From contig NZ_JAANPA010000005.1 of the NCBI RefSeq assembly GCF_011320075.1, forward strand, positions 34,325 through 98,324: a stretch of 64,000 bases of DNA, written 5' to 3'. This DNA is from Sphingosinicella sp. YJ22 (GTDB lineage Bacteria; Pseudomonadota; Alphaproteobacteria; Sphingomonadales; Sphingomonadaceae). Of the stretch, positions 37,237 to 45,902 are shown in pieces. A model generated the notes under the pieces. That model did no database searches. It saw only the letters and a program-made list of their open reading frames with translations, and was not told where the DNA came from. Each line of letters opens with the position of its first letter. Position 1 is the first letter of the stretch. Made by a program: the position numbers and the translations under genes.

Positions 37237-37269
37237 GACCGACCATTACGCGCGCGCGCGCGATCGGTC
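37237..37269. promoter_or_regulatory. (CG)7 tract flanked by inverted repeat, upstream of HEPN gene
   Basis: GACCGA at 37237-37242 and TCGGTC at 37264-37269 flank a run of seven CG dinucleotides (37249-37262). TATATG just upstream could be part of a -10 element. An operator or a structure-prone DNA element is possible. Confidence 0.4.
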
Positions 37270-37327
37270 GGGAGGGCGATGTCTTGGAAGCATTGATCGG
37301 CTATGGGGGAGCTGACGAGGAGACGAT

Positions 37328-37810
37328 ATGCTGCTGGGCCCGTTCTCTGACCTGCCGGAACTGGATGAAATCGCCCATCGCATGTTTCGCCAATTCGCTC
37401 GGATGGAGTACGCCTTGAAGGCGGCAGGGTATCTCAAGCGTGAGGATGGGAGAGCCGAAGCCAACTGGTCAGCCTTTGCTGCTGACATCGACGAGGGCCT
37501 ACGCAACGCGTTTATCGAAGACGCCGAAGTGTTTGCGGCAGTGGCCTACATCGGACTCAAACCCCCGAAGAAGCAGATGGTCCGAAAGGGTGCTCTCTAT
37601 TGGAGGGAGACACCACCTGAGGCGACAACGGCGAGCGGCGTCCTCCTCATGTACGTCTCCCGCGTGCGCAATAACCTTTTCCATGGTGGCAAATTCAGCA
37701 ACGGCTGGCTCGACCCTGAGCGAAGCCGGAATCTACTGCGACATTGCCTGACGATCTTAGATTGCTGCTTGAGGCTCTCAGATCGGGTGCGCGATGCCTT
37801 TGAGCACTGA
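37328..37810 (+). CDS. HEPN-domain protein
   Basis: 160 residues, all helical by pattern. The motif RVRNNLFHGGKF (Arg114 to His119) fits the HEPN RNase signature R-x4-6-H, with the polar residues after Arg and a helix before it (GVLLMYVSRVRNN). HEPN proteins cut RNA in toxin-antitoxin, abortive infection and CRISPR systems. No MNT-type nucleotidyltransferase partner lies beside it, so it is either a lone effector or acts with another island gene. Just before it lies a (CG)7 tract flanked by an inverted repeat. Confidence 0.72.
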   Translation: MLLGPFSDLPELDEIAHRMFRQFARMEYALKAAGYLKREDGRAEANWSAFAADIDEGLRNAFIEDAEVFAAVAYIGLKPPKKQMVRKGALYWRETPPEATTASGVLLMYVSRVRNNLFHGGKFSNGWLDPERSRNLLRHCLTILDCCLRLSDRVRDAFEH

Positions 37811-37886
37811 GCCCAGACTCGCGACGGAAAGAGCGCCGACGCCCCCTAGTTTGATCCGCGCTAGCCGCCCCCGCTGCGACCGCGCC

Positions 37887-37903
37887 GCTGACTGTTAATC
37901 AGC
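37887..37903 (-). repeat. Att-like core B
   Basis: On the minus strand GCTGATTAACAGTCAGC, which matches the tRNA-Lys core on the plus strand (GCTGATTAAGAGTCAGC) in 16 of 17 positions. It lies 77 bases after the HEPN stop. Confidence 0.65.
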
Positions 37904-37960
37904 AACGTTGCCGCCATTGCCCTCCGCAGGAAACGGCCGAGCGCATCTCAAAGGGTTTGA

Positions 37961-37978
37961 GGGCAATCTGGGGGCAAC
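37961..37978 (+). repeat. Paired GGGCAAC repeat B
   Basis: GGGCAAT-CTGG-GGGCAAC, period 11, starting 57 bases after the end of core B. Confidence 0.65.
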
Positions 37979-38179
37979 AAACGGTCGGACATCGCTGCTG
38001 AGCTGGATAGAAACTGTGGGGGCAGGTGGGTAGGGGCGGGCCCCACAAAGGGGACCTCTGAGCATCCAGCGGTTTCAGACTAAGTCTGGATCGCCGGCTC
38101 GGGTTCGGACCTCGTGCCGGCGCAATCTGCTTCCAAGTCCCAGCTCTATCTATCACTGCGAACGGCCTGCTGCGGCGCT

Positions 38180-38539
38180 TCAGGTAGGGTCGATCTGAAG
38201 TAGGCTGTCTATGACCTGGAGTGCGGATAATAGGCCGTTTCGCGCGGACAAAAGCTCGGCACCACCCAAGTGCTGGTGCCGCCCCGCCAATCCCAACACA
38301 GCCGCTAAAACGGTGTCGGATTCACGGACCAGCGCGACGAGATGCTCTCCGCTGGGTCCGTAACACCCCGTCAGCCAGTTCTTTGCGGCCCGATCGCTCG
38401 CACCGGTCCATTTCATGATCGTCTTCACCGCCCGGTGGCTCTGGCCCAACTCGGTCCGCAAAGCATCGGCAATTGCTCCTGCGTAGGGCCGACGCACACG
38501 CACGCGCGCCGGAAGCGAGTTGCCCGTCTTCCGAAACAT
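38180..38539 (-). CDS. Small HTH-like protein of the recombinase module
   Basis: 119 residues. The centre (AVKTIMKWTGASDRAAKNWL, then TGCYGPSGEHLVALVRESD) reads like a helix-turn-helix in which TGASDRAAKNW forms the recognition part. The C-terminus is helical. It is transcribed divergently from the serine recombinase 68 bases away, so it could be its regulator. I do not recognise a named family. Confidence 0.6.
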   Translation of the reverse strand: MFRKTGNSLPARVRVRRPYAGAIADALRTELGQSHRAVKTIMKWTGASDRAAKNWLTGCYGPSGEHLVALVRESDTVLAAVLGLAGRHQHLGGAELLSARNGLLSALQVIDSLLQIDPT

Positions 38540-38607
38540 CCTTCCTGCTCCGCTGGTCTAAATGAGCGAGTCGAACCGCTTCGCTTCCGCTCATCTAGGG
38601 CCGAGCT

Positions 38608-40170
38608 ATGATCAAGTGGGACACGCGAGATACGTCGGGCGGCTCAGGTGGCGTCCCCGCCGCAGAATACGTGCGGATGTCCACTGAGCATCAGAAGTAC
38701 TCCACGGACAACCAGTCCGCCGCCATCCGACGGTATGCGGAGGCGCGCGGGTTCGGCATCGTCAAGACCTACGCCGATGAAGGAAAAAGCGGCCTGAAAA
38801 TCGAAGGCCGGGATGCGCTCAAACGGCTCCTGGAAGACGTGGAGAAACGTCAAACGAACTTCTCAGCGATCTTGGTGTACGACGTTAGTCGCTGGGGGCG
38901 ATTCCAGGATCCGGACGAGGCCGCCGCCATTGAGCTTCTTTGCAAGAAGGCCGGCATCGCGGTGCACTATTGCGCCGAACAATTTGAGAATGATGGCAGC
39001 ATTGGGTCGTCGATTATCAAGACCGTGAAACGCGCGATGGCCGGCGAATATAGCCGGGAGCTTTCGGTCAAAGTGTTTGCAGGACAGGCAAATCTTATTC
39101 GGCTCGGGTTCCGCCAGGGCGGGCCGGCCGGATTCGGCCTCCGACGCGTACTGGTCGATCAAAACGGTACCCAGAAAGGGGAATTGGCTGCGGGGGAACA
39201 CAAAAGCATCTCGACCGATCGGGTGATTTTGGTTCCCGGCCCGGCCGAAGAGGTTCGGGTTGTTCGTGAGGTCTACAGACTCTTCCTGACCGAGAGGCGT
39301 TCTGAGCGGGAGATTGCGAGCATTCTGAACCTGCGAGGGGTTCCTACCGATCTCGGTCGACCGTGGACGCGGGGAACAATCCATCAATTGCTGATCAATG
39401 AAAAGTACATCGGCAACAATGTCTGGGGCCGCACTTCTTTCAAGCTCAAGCAGTCTCGATGCGATAACCCGCGGAAAGATTGGGTTAGGCACGATGGTGC
39501 CTTCAGTGCCATTGTCGAAGCCTCTGAATTTGAAGAGGCTCAGTCATTAATTGCAGCCCGATCGGAGCGCCTGTCGGACGAAGAGATGCTTCGCCGTCTG
39601 AAGGAAGTTCTCAGGGCGCAAGGATCTCTTTCTGGTCTCATCATCGACGAGACGGAATTCTGCCCCTCTAGCAGCGCCTTCCGCTTTCGCTTCGGCAGCC
39701 TTCTCCGAGCGTACACTCTGGTGGGCTACAACCCAGCTCACGACTACCAGTACCTGGAGATCAATCGAGCGTTGCGCCGGATGCATCCGGACGTCGTTCG
39801 CCAAGTCATTGACGGGATCGCTTCGGCCGGGGGCGGCGCTATCTCCGACCTGAAAACCGACGTGCTTCATGTGAACGGAGAGTTCACAGCATCCTTGGTT
39901 ATCGCCCGTTGCCGAAAGACCGTAGCGGGTTCACTTCGCTGGAAGATCATTCTCGACCAAGCGCTTCAACCCGACCTCACAATTGCGGTTCGTATGAACC
40001 AAGCGAATGAGGCTCCGAAAGACTATTTCCTCTTGCCGCGGCTCGACATGGAAAGGGCCGTCCTCATGTTGTGGGAGCACAACGGGCTTTCCCTCGACGC
40101 GTATCGCTTTGAGTCTCTCTCGATGGTTTACGAGATGGCTAAGCGCTTCATGCTGAGGAGAGCCGCGTGA
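38608..40170 (+). CDS. Large serine recombinase
   Basis: 520 residues. The resolvase domain (about 15-160) has the nucleophile Ser in EYVRMSTEHQ, the helper VYDVSRWGR with its Arg residues, and DEGKSGLKIEGRDAL. The recombinase domain follows (FRQGGPAGFGLRR, LNLRGVPTDLGRPWTRGTIH). The usual Cys4 zinc ribbon is not seen after it; instead there is an unusual 200-residue C-terminal part. Serine recombinases integrate, excise or invert DNA. The next gene starts within its stop (GTGA), and the two downstream genes are ParB-like, forming a tight three-gene set. Confidence 0.9.
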   Translation: MIKWDTRDTSGGSGGVPAAEYVRMSTEHQKYSTDNQSAAIRRYAEARGFGIVKTYADEGKSGLKIEGRDALKRLLEDVEKRQTNFSAILVYDVSRWGRFQDPDEAAAIELLCKKAGIAVHYCAEQFENDGSIGSSIIKTVKRAMAGEYSRELSVKVFAGQANLIRLGFRQGGPAGFGLRRVLVDQNGTQKGELAAGEHKSISTDRVILVPGPAEEVRVVREVYRLFLTERRSEREIASILNLRGVPTDLGRPWTRGTIHQLLINEKYIGNNVWGRTSFKLKQSRCDNPRKDWVRHDGAFSAIVEASEFEEAQSLIAARSERLSDEEMLRRLKEVLRAQGSLSGLIIDETEFCPSSSAFRFRFGSLLRAYTLVGYNPAHDYQYLEINRALRRMHPDVVRQVIDGIASAGGGAISDLKTDVLHVNGEFTASLVIARCRKTVAGSLRWKIILDQALQPDLTIAVRMNQANEAPKDYFLLPRLDMERAVLMLWEHNGLSLDAYRFESLSMVYEMAKRFMLRRAA

Positions 40171-41060
40171 GCCAAGCGACGCCCGCTCAGCAGGTTGAGA
40201 TGATCCCTATCAGTCGCGTGGTAGTTATCAATCCGCGAGTGCGTAATAGACGCGTATTCAATGAGATCGTGGAAAGCATCGCCCTCGTTGGATTGAAGCG
40301 TCCGATCACGGTAACGCGACGCGTTGAAGGCGAGGAGATCTATTATGATCTAGTCTGCGGGCAAGGGCGTTTAGAAGCCTGCCGAACATTGGGCTTCGGT
40401 GAGATCGCGGCCCTGATCGTATCCGCGGACGAGGAAGATTGCCTCGTTTCGAGCCTGGTAGAAAATTGTGCCCGTCGACAGCACCGAGCCCTCGACCTTC
40501 TCCACGACATCGGCGAGATGAAAAAGCGAGGCTACGCTATTGCCGAGGTAGCAAGAAAAACCGGTCTCTCGTACGAATATGTTTGGGGCGTGACCCGCCT
40601 TTTGGAGAACGGAGAAGAGCGCCTTCTCCGTGCAGTGGAGTCAGGCGCGATCCCCATCACAATCGCTGTCCAAATCGCGGACGCCGATGATTCCGAGGTT
40701 CAGGGCGCGCTGCAAAGCGCTTACGAAGAAAACCTCCTGCGTGGACGAAATTTGATCGCGGCCCGCCGGCTAGTAGAAACTCGGAAGCGCCGCGGCAAAG
40801 GGCTGCGCAACGATGGTCGGCAGAGGAAGCCTGTATCAGCCTTAGCGTTGGTTCGGGCGTATGAAGAAGATACTCAGCGGAAACGGGCCTTGATCCGCCG
40901 TTCGGAGGTGGCGAAGGCCCGACTGAGCTTCGTGACCGAGGCAGTCCGCAGCCTTGTCGATGACGAGGCCTTCTTTGCGATCTTGGAGCAGGAGGATCTT
41001 GCTTCTGTTCCGGCGCGCCTTGCGGCTCGTATTCCGGAACTTGTGGGGGAGCCCGGATGA
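40167..41060 (+). CDS. ParB/Spo0J-like nuclease-fold protein
   Basis: 297 residues from a GTG overlapping the recombinase stop. The N-terminal ParB domain has PISRVVVINPRVRNRRVF, the CTP-site motif CGQGRLEACRTLGF and SLVENCARRQH. A HTH follows (YAIAEVARKTGLSYEYVWGV). The C-terminus is charged. ParB proteins bind DNA and hydrolyse CTP; here it probably acts with the recombinase rather than in chromosome partition. It overlaps the next ParB-like gene by 4 bases. Confidence 0.85.
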   Translation: MSQATPAQQVEMIPISRVVVINPRVRNRRVFNEIVESIALVGLKRPITVTRRVEGEEIYYDLVCGQGRLEACRTLGFGEIAALIVSADEEDCLVSSLVENCARRQHRALDLLHDIGEMKKRGYAIAEVARKTGLSYEYVWGVTRLLENGEERLLRAVESGAIPITIAVQIADADDSEVQGALQSAYEENLLRGRNLIAARRLVETRKRRGKGLRNDGRQRKPVSALALVRAYEEDTQRKRALIRRSEVAKARLSFVTEAVRSLVDDEAFFAILEQEDLASVPARLAARIPELVGEPG

Positions 41061-41935
41061 GTGGGAAGCTCAAGCTGGGCTTTGAGCCCTCCAGCCTCCG
41101 TATTCCTCTAAAGAATATACTCCCTCTGCGTGTCGTGAGCGAGAGCGTGCGTAAGTCAGTCAAATTCGCCCAGATCGCCGCATCCATACGAGAGGTTGGC
41201 ATAATTGAGCCGCCTGTGGTGGTTCGCGATGCAGGCGAGCCGGAGATGTTCCATCTGCTCGACGGCCACCTTCGGATCGAGATATTGCGAGAGCAGGGGA
41301 TCGAGGCAGCGGTTTGCCTCATCTCCACAGAAGACGAGGCCTACACCTACAACAAGCGCGTCAACCGGCTCGCGATCATCCAAGAGCACAGGATGATACT
41401 GACGGCGGTGGAAAAGGGAGTCTCGGAGGAGCGTCTTGCTCGCGCTTTGAACCTAAACATCTCCAGCATCCGGAGCAGACGACGGCTTCTTGAAGGCATA
41501 TCCCCTGAGGTGGCCGATCTTCTGCGCGACAAGCACGTCCCGATGAACTCATTTCGTGAGCTCAGACGAATGACCTCCGATCGACAAAAGGAGGCGGCTC
41601 AGCTCATGGTGGCGATGAACCGATACACCGTTTCCTACGCTCGCTCACTTGTTGCCGCGACTCCTGAGGACCTGCTGGTCCAAAAGAGGAAGAAACAAGT
41701 TAAGGGACTCACCTCCGAACAGATTGCTCTGATGGAGGAGGAGGCGGCAAACCTTCAGAGAGATTTCAAAGTCATTGAGCAGGACTATGGCGCGGATCAC
41801 TTGGATCTGGTTCTTGCAGTCGGTTACGTTTCGCGGCTGCTGGGGAATGCGCGAGTGGTCGGCTACCTAGCTCAATGCCATGCCGAAATTCTCGCCGAGT
41901 TTCAGAAACTGGTCGCTGTCCAGCAAGCGGCCTGA
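41057..41935 (+). CDS. ParB/RepB-like protein (RepB C-terminal type)
   Basis: 292 residues. The ParB-type N-terminus has FAQIAASIREVGIIEPPVVV and LLDGHLRIEILREQGIE; the usual GERR is replaced by DGHLR. Next come helices with a HTH (ERLARALNLNISSIRSRRRL) and a C-terminal helical domain (about 170-290) like that of plasmid RepB proteins. It is the third gene of the recombinase-ParB-ParB set. An att-like core follows 77 bases after the stop. Confidence 0.82.
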   Translation: MSGKLKLGFEPSSLRIPLKNILPLRVVSESVRKSVKFAQIAASIREVGIIEPPVVVRDAGEPEMFHLLDGHLRIEILREQGIEAAVCLISTEDEAYTYNKRVNRLAIIQEHRMILTAVEKGVSEERLARALNLNISSIRSRRRLLEGISPEVADLLRDKHVPMNSFRELRRMTSDRQKEAAQLMVAMNRYTVSYARSLVAATPEDLLVQKRKKQVKGLTSEQIALMEEEAANLQRDFKVIEQDYGADHLDLVLAVGYVSRLLGNARVVGYLAQCHAEILAEFQKLVAVQQAA

Positions 41936-42011
41936 GGCGTAAGCCGACGTCCGAGAATTACCTATGGCCGGGAGCGAGGGAAGCCCGGTTTAGGGCCCCT
42001 CGGCTGGGGAC

Positions 42012-42028
42012 GCTGATCGTAAATCAGA
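42012..42028 (-). repeat. Att-like core C
   Basis: On the minus strand TCTGATTTACGATCAGC, matching the tRNA-Lys core in 12 of 17 positions with the stem kept except for one base. Confidence 0.45.
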
Positions 42029-42085
42029 TGAATCTTAAGCCGCCTCCGGGCTGCCGGGACGAATTTTGATCCCAGCGCCCCCTTG

Positions 42086-42103
42086 GGGCAACTCAGTGGC
42101 AAC
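42086..42103 (+). repeat. Paired GGGCAAC repeat C
   Basis: GGGCAAC-TCAG-TGGCAAC, period 11, starting 57 bases after the end of core C. Confidence 0.6.
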
Positions 42104-42198
42104 TTCGAGAGGCCTCGGGTGGCGAAGGGCTGAGGCGACGTCATGGAAGACCTAACATTGACCGCCGGTGCCCGCTCGCGCAAGCTGCGAGCCAATCC

Positions 42199-42552
42199 AT
42201 GGCGACACATTCGAACCCCCTCCCAGCCGCAGTTCCGCTCCGCAAGAAGATCCGCGAGATCACCTGCAACAATGCGGATGAGCCCGATCTGTGTGCCTAC
42301 ATTAAGGAGCTGCTTACTCGCGGCTCTTTCAATCTTGGGCTAAGCACGAGTCAGGTCATTATAGATTCCAAGCTCAGCAATAGTAGGCGTAGGCCGGACC
42401 TCGCGGTGTACCGGACGCTAAGGGGTACGCGACCACATGGTTGCAGCCATGACGACAGATCCAATCTTGCCAGAATGCGCCCGATGATCGCGCAGAGAGG
42501 TCTTCGTATTCAGCCGTACGCCGACCACAGCAAAGGCGATCGAGACGATTGA
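42199..42552 (+). pseudogene. Remnant of a nuclease/methylase-type gene (N-terminal piece)
   Basis: A 117-codon open frame. The first 72 residues read like the N-terminal part of large restriction or methylase proteins: LRKKIREITCNNADEPDLCA, LSTSQVIIDSKLSNS, then RRRPDLAVYR, which looks like the PD part of a PD-(D/E)XK fold. After about codon 74 the sequence turns into unrelated low-quality peptide and stops. I take it as a gene fragment truncated by a later insertion. On the opposite strand (42418-42615) lies a 65-codon frame with one hydrophobic helix, which I cannot support as a gene. Confidence 0.4.
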
Positions 42553-42675
42553 GGCTAGCACAAGTCGGATGACTGGCGGAGAGTGCTCCCAGGTAACTGA
42601 TCTGTACGCGGTCATTGATTTATAGCTATTCGTCTGCTTGAATCGCTCTGGGGCAAAACGGGGTCCACCGAAATT

Positions 42676-45255
42676 ATGGAAAGCATTTTCGAGTGCCGTC
42701 GCAGGGTCTTTGAGTCAGTACAAAACGGTATTGTCGACCGGCGGGTGGTCGACTGTATAGTACATGGCGGCATCGCTACCGACGATGAGTCCCCCCTATG
42801 GGATTATAAACTAGAGTTACCTGTTCCGCCGGCGGGGAAGAACGACGCGCTTCAGAGTGCATATAGCTCCAAGTCGGCCGAAATCGTCAAGGACTGCGTT
42901 TCTCTGTACAACAGCTATGGAGGCTACATCGTCTCTGGGATTAGAGATACCGATAGAGTGGTTATTGGCACTAATTATGGATTCGATGCAGCAGACCTAA
43001 ACCAGAAGATCCACGGCGCGACAGGCGTGAGCATCGAGACCGTTTACCGGGAAGTTGATGTTTCGGACGTTCTCCCTGATGCGAAGATAGGCCTTTTGTT
43101 CGTCCCGCGACGGCCGAATAATTGCAATCCTGCTCAGTTCAAAAAGGATGCTCCCCGAGGAAACGGAAAGTTAGCCTACCAAGCTCAATCGTTCTACCTA
43201 CGGCAACGGGACACCTGCCGACCCGCTGCTACGCCGGAAGATTTTGAGTTTCTCTATGGTTCGCGGGAACTTGAGAACATCGGCCGTATCACCCACTTCC
43301 TGGAAAACAATCTGCCGTCGCGAGAACAAGACTTCGAACGACTCATTGGTCGGGATGAGGAAATGGCGGCACTTTGGGCGTGGCTGTCCGACGCCTTTAG
43401 CCCGATCAAAATCCTGAGTGGTCTCGGCGGCGTCGGCAAGACCTCTATCGCATATACCTTTGCGGAGAGGCTAATAGTTAGCTCGGCGGCAGGGCTGGAT
43501 CGGTTGATCTGGTTGGGCGCGAAGTCCGAAACGTTTTCCGGCGAGAGGGACGCGCTCGTTCCCCTGTCCCGTGTCGATTTTAGCGGCGTGGATGAGCTGC
43601 TCACCCAAATTTTGCTGGAGACCGGTTGTCCGCCCGCGCAGCTGCCAGAGGAAGCAGGCCGAGAAGACCTCCTCGAGATGGCTCGCTCACAACTTGGCGA
43701 ATTCTCGTTTCTTCTGGTTGTAGATAACGTGGATACGTTGCCGGATGCCGATCAGCAGCTGCTCTTCCACCTGCTCACGCAGATTTGCTCGGCTACGAGA
43801 ACGAAATGCATCGTCACGGCTCGGCGAAACTTGGGCGCGCCTCGAACGGCCTTCATTGAGATAGAAGGCCTACTGTTGCCGGATTTCGAGAAATTTGTCG
43901 CGGAAAAGGCATCCTTGATGAAGGTCGCCCCTCCGCCCGCGGGCAGCCGCGACATGCGCAAGTTTCATGAAGACAGCGGGGGCTCCCCTCTGTTCGCTAT
44001 GTCCGTACTCCGACTGATGTCCCTAGGTGACTCCATGCGGGATGCTCTCTCAAACTGGCGGGGGAGTGATGGCGAGGCTGTTCGTGAAGCGGCGTTCCGC
44101 CGGGAAATCGGGAGGCTGAAGCGCAAGGAGGCTCGGGTGCTTCTTGCCCTTTGCTATCTCGGGTCCGCGTCCAGCGTGGAGTTGGCCGCAGTCTTGGGCT
44201 TGACTCGGTACGAGATTCAGGAGGCCCTCGAAGAATTGCGATCCTTTGCGATGACGAGTTTGGATGCCAGTCTCCCTGGTGGAGCGACGTTCAAGCTCTC
44301 ACCAACGCTTGCGCTGGTTACGGGGCTCGTGGAGCAACGGGTGCCCGACCACGCTGAGATTAAGGGAAAAACTAAAAAGCTCACTAAGGTGGCGGCCAAC
44401 AAGAAGCCGTATATCGGTGAAGCTGTGCTTCGAACGATAGCATATCTGGAGCAGGGAGATACCAGTTCGGCGAATAACGTAGTTCAAACGGCACTTCAGA
44501 CGCTACCGGACGACCCTGACCTGCTCTGCCTGCTCGGGCGTTGTCTCGAAGCTCAAGGAGACAGACCTAAAGCAAAGGAAGTGTTCCAGAAGGCGCACGA
44601 TCTCGGGTGTCGCCGGCGCGAGCTTTTTTTTGGTTGGATCAAAGTGGTGGAGGAGCAGGAAGATTGGAATGGAATGATTTCCGTCGCCGAGCTTGCTGAA
44701 GATGCTATCAAATCGTGTCGATTCAGGCTCGCACGGAACCGAGCGCGGGCAGAGCTAGGGCACGAGCGCTCTCGTGCAGGTGACTATAGAGGCGCGATCG
44801 AATTTTATGAAGATGCTCTTGTCGACCTCCATGCGGCACTTGAGGTCTACCAACTCAGCCCGGACCGGGCGGACCTTTGGAAGCAAAACGACCAGATCGT
44901 CGGGGCATGGCTCGGTGCCGTGCGCATGGCTGAAAGCAGCAGTGGCGGAGACGGGCGTCGCCTTTTTAGTGCCTATTGGAGGGCCATTACCACGTATCGG
45001 ATCGTCTCTCGCGCCGCGTTCTCTGGCGCGCTCGATGCTCTGTCTGACTGGCTTGGCCGGGTCGAGGGTCGGCGCGTGCTTTCAGAGACGGCGAGAGATA
45101 ACCTTGAATTGGCGAGCACTCGGGTTCGGCGAATCGCTGAAATAGCCGAGGCACGAGTGAACTTTGAGGCCGGCGCGAAAACTGCGTTCCAGGCGAGTGC
45201 GGCGCGAGCACGCGCGCGGCTCGTAACCCTATTAAAAGGACCAATGGCAGGTTAG
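42676..45255 (+). CDS. AlbA_2/Schlafen-STAND NTPase-TPR protein, candidate antiviral protein
   Basis: 859 residues. Residues about 38-195 form an AlbA_2 (Schlafen-like) domain: LWDYKLELP, AEIVKDCVSLYNSYGGYIVS, then AQSFYLRQRDTCR. Residues 215-520 form an NB-ARC-type STAND NTPase with Walker A GLGGVGKTS (249-257) and Walker B FLLVVDNVD (345-353), followed by a winged-helix part. Residues about 560-780 contain TPR-like helices (DLLCLLGRCLEAQGDRPKAK, GDYRGAIEFYEDALVDL). This effector-switch-sensor order is that of antiviral STAND proteins. The AlbA_2 domain could cut RNA or bind nucleic acid. No partner gene adjoins it and its DNA is AT-richer than the flanks. Confidence 0.85.
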   Translation: MESIFECRRRVFESVQNGIVDRRVVDCIVHGGIATDDESPLWDYKLELPVPPAGKNDALQSAYSSKSAEIVKDCVSLYNSYGGYIVSGIRDTDRVVIGTNYGFDAADLNQKIHGATGVSIETVYREVDVSDVLPDAKIGLLFVPRRPNNCNPAQFKKDAPRGNGKLAYQAQSFYLRQRDTCRPAATPEDFEFLYGSRELENIGRITHFLENNLPSREQDFERLIGRDEEMAALWAWLSDAFSPIKILSGLGGVGKTSIAYTFAERLIVSSAAGLDRLIWLGAKSETFSGERDALVPLSRVDFSGVDELLTQILLETGCPPAQLPEEAGREDLLEMARSQLGEFSFLLVVDNVDTLPDADQQLLFHLLTQICSATRTKCIVTARRNLGAPRTAFIEIEGLLLPDFEKFVAEKASLMKVAPPPAGSRDMRKFHEDSGGSPLFAMSVLRLMSLGDSMRDALSNWRGSDGEAVREAAFRREIGRLKRKEARVLLALCYLGSASSVELAAVLGLTRYEIQEALEELRSFAMTSLDASLPGGATFKLSPTLALVTGLVEQRVPDHAEIKGKTKKLTKVAANKKPYIGEAVLRTIAYLEQGDTSSANNVVQTALQTLPDDPDLLCLLGRCLEAQGDRPKAKEVFQKAHDLGCRRRELFFGWIKVVEEQEDWNGMISVAELAEDAIKSCRFRLARNRARAELGHERSRAGDYRGAIEFYEDALVDLHAALEVYQLSPDRADLWKQNDQIVGAWLGAVRMAESSSGGDGRRLFSAYWRAITTYRIVSRAAFSGALDALSDWLGRVEGRRVLSETARDNLELASTRVRRIAEIAEARVNFEAGAKTAFQASAARARARLVTLLKGPMAG

Positions 45256-45262
45256 CGGTGAC

Positions 45263-45279
45263 GCTGATTGTCGTTCAGC
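45263..45279 (-). repeat. Att-like core D
   Basis: On the minus strand GCTGAACGACAATCAGC, with the full GCTGA/TCAGC stem and 12 of 17 positions shared with the tRNA-Lys core. It starts 8 bases after the stop of the STAND gene. Confidence 0.5.
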
Positions 45280-45339
45280 GAAGATTTTCAGCACCATCGT
45301 AGGGGGCGGGGGAGGCCGCGACCGGTAACTGCGGTTCGA

Positions 45340-45357
45340 GGGCAACTGCCGGGCAAC
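45340..45357 (+). repeat. Paired GGGCAAC repeat D
   Basis: GGGCAAC-TGCC-GGGCAAC, period 11, starting 60 bases after the end of core D. The following bases, AAAC, also follow pair B. Confidence 0.65.
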
Positions 45358-45513
45358 AAACCCAACGGCGAGAGCCAATTTAGCCGTTCGCTTCGTGGTC
45401 GATGTCGGCCAACAGGGCTCCTTAACAGGTTCGCCGTCCTAATTTGTTTGCTCAGGGCAGGTCGCAACCAGCCTACTTGTGCCGCTCCCCCACCGCACGT
45501 CGCCGCAAGTTTG

Positions 45514-45843
45514 CTAGCAGCGACCCGGTGGACGGCCGGCTACCAGCACCGTGCAGAGTCGAATTGAGGCAACCAGTTCCTCTTCGGTTCCGAAGGCCAG
45601 GAACTCACTCGCTGCCTCTCTAACGGCAGGGGGGAGTGAGTGCTTCGAAAGTAGCATATCGGCATAACGATTCAGGCGCTCTATTTGTTCGTTCCGCCTG
45701 CGCCGCCGGCCGTGTAGGACCTTCGAAATCGTGTCTTGGCGGACGCCCGTAGCCGCTTCCATCTCCGTTTGAGTGGCCAAGCGCCGGCGTCTGATCGTCC
45801 GCAGTTTTGCTGCGAGCTCGTCGAGAAAGCGGGCCTCATCCAT
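45514..45843 (-). CDS. XRE-family HTH regulator
   Basis: 109 residues. The HTH reads LAAKLRTIRRRRLATQTEME and AATGVRQDTISKVLHGRRRR, a lambda-repressor-like fold. A short helical C-terminus follows. It is transcribed divergently from the DNA methyltransferase gene 59 bases away, so it is likely to control that gene, as control proteins do in restriction-modification systems. Confidence 0.8.
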   Translation of the reverse strand: MDEARFLDELAAKLRTIRRRRLATQTEMEAATGVRQDTISKVLHGRRRRRNEQIERLNRYADMLLSKHSLPPAVREAASEFLAFGTEEELVASIRLCTVLVAGRPPGRC

Positions 45844-45902
45844 TTACATGAGTCTTGCATATTGGCATAAGACGAGCAAGGTTCGGATAAGGGTGGCGAT
45901 GC

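Larger units (their letters stand above)
37811..38179. other. Non-coding stretch with att-like core B and arm pair B
   Basis: 369 bases without a supported gene. It holds the GCTGA-N7-TCAGC core (37887-37903), the GGGCAAC pair (37961-37978) and a small palindrome CAGACTAAGTCTG near 38074. Confidence 0.6.
41936..42198. other. Non-coding stretch with att-like core C and arm pair C
   Basis: 263 bases between the RepB-like gene and a gene remnant. Apart from core C (42012-42028) and the GGGCAAC pair (42086-42103) I see no gene or terminator. Confidence 0.55.

Noticed and set aside
42418..42615. 65-codon minus-strand frame with one hydrophobic helix
   Set aside because: No ribosome-binding site or similarity; may be chance in a stretch of gene debris.
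45263..45279. GCTGA-N7-TCAGC hairpins as terminators
   Set aside because: The stem has only 5 pairs and no T-tract follows; the shared distance to GGGCAAC pairs fits att-like sites better.
45268..45567. 99-codon plus-strand frame after the STAND gene
   Set aside because: Runs through core D and arm pair D, has basic low-quality composition and ends inside the XRE gene.
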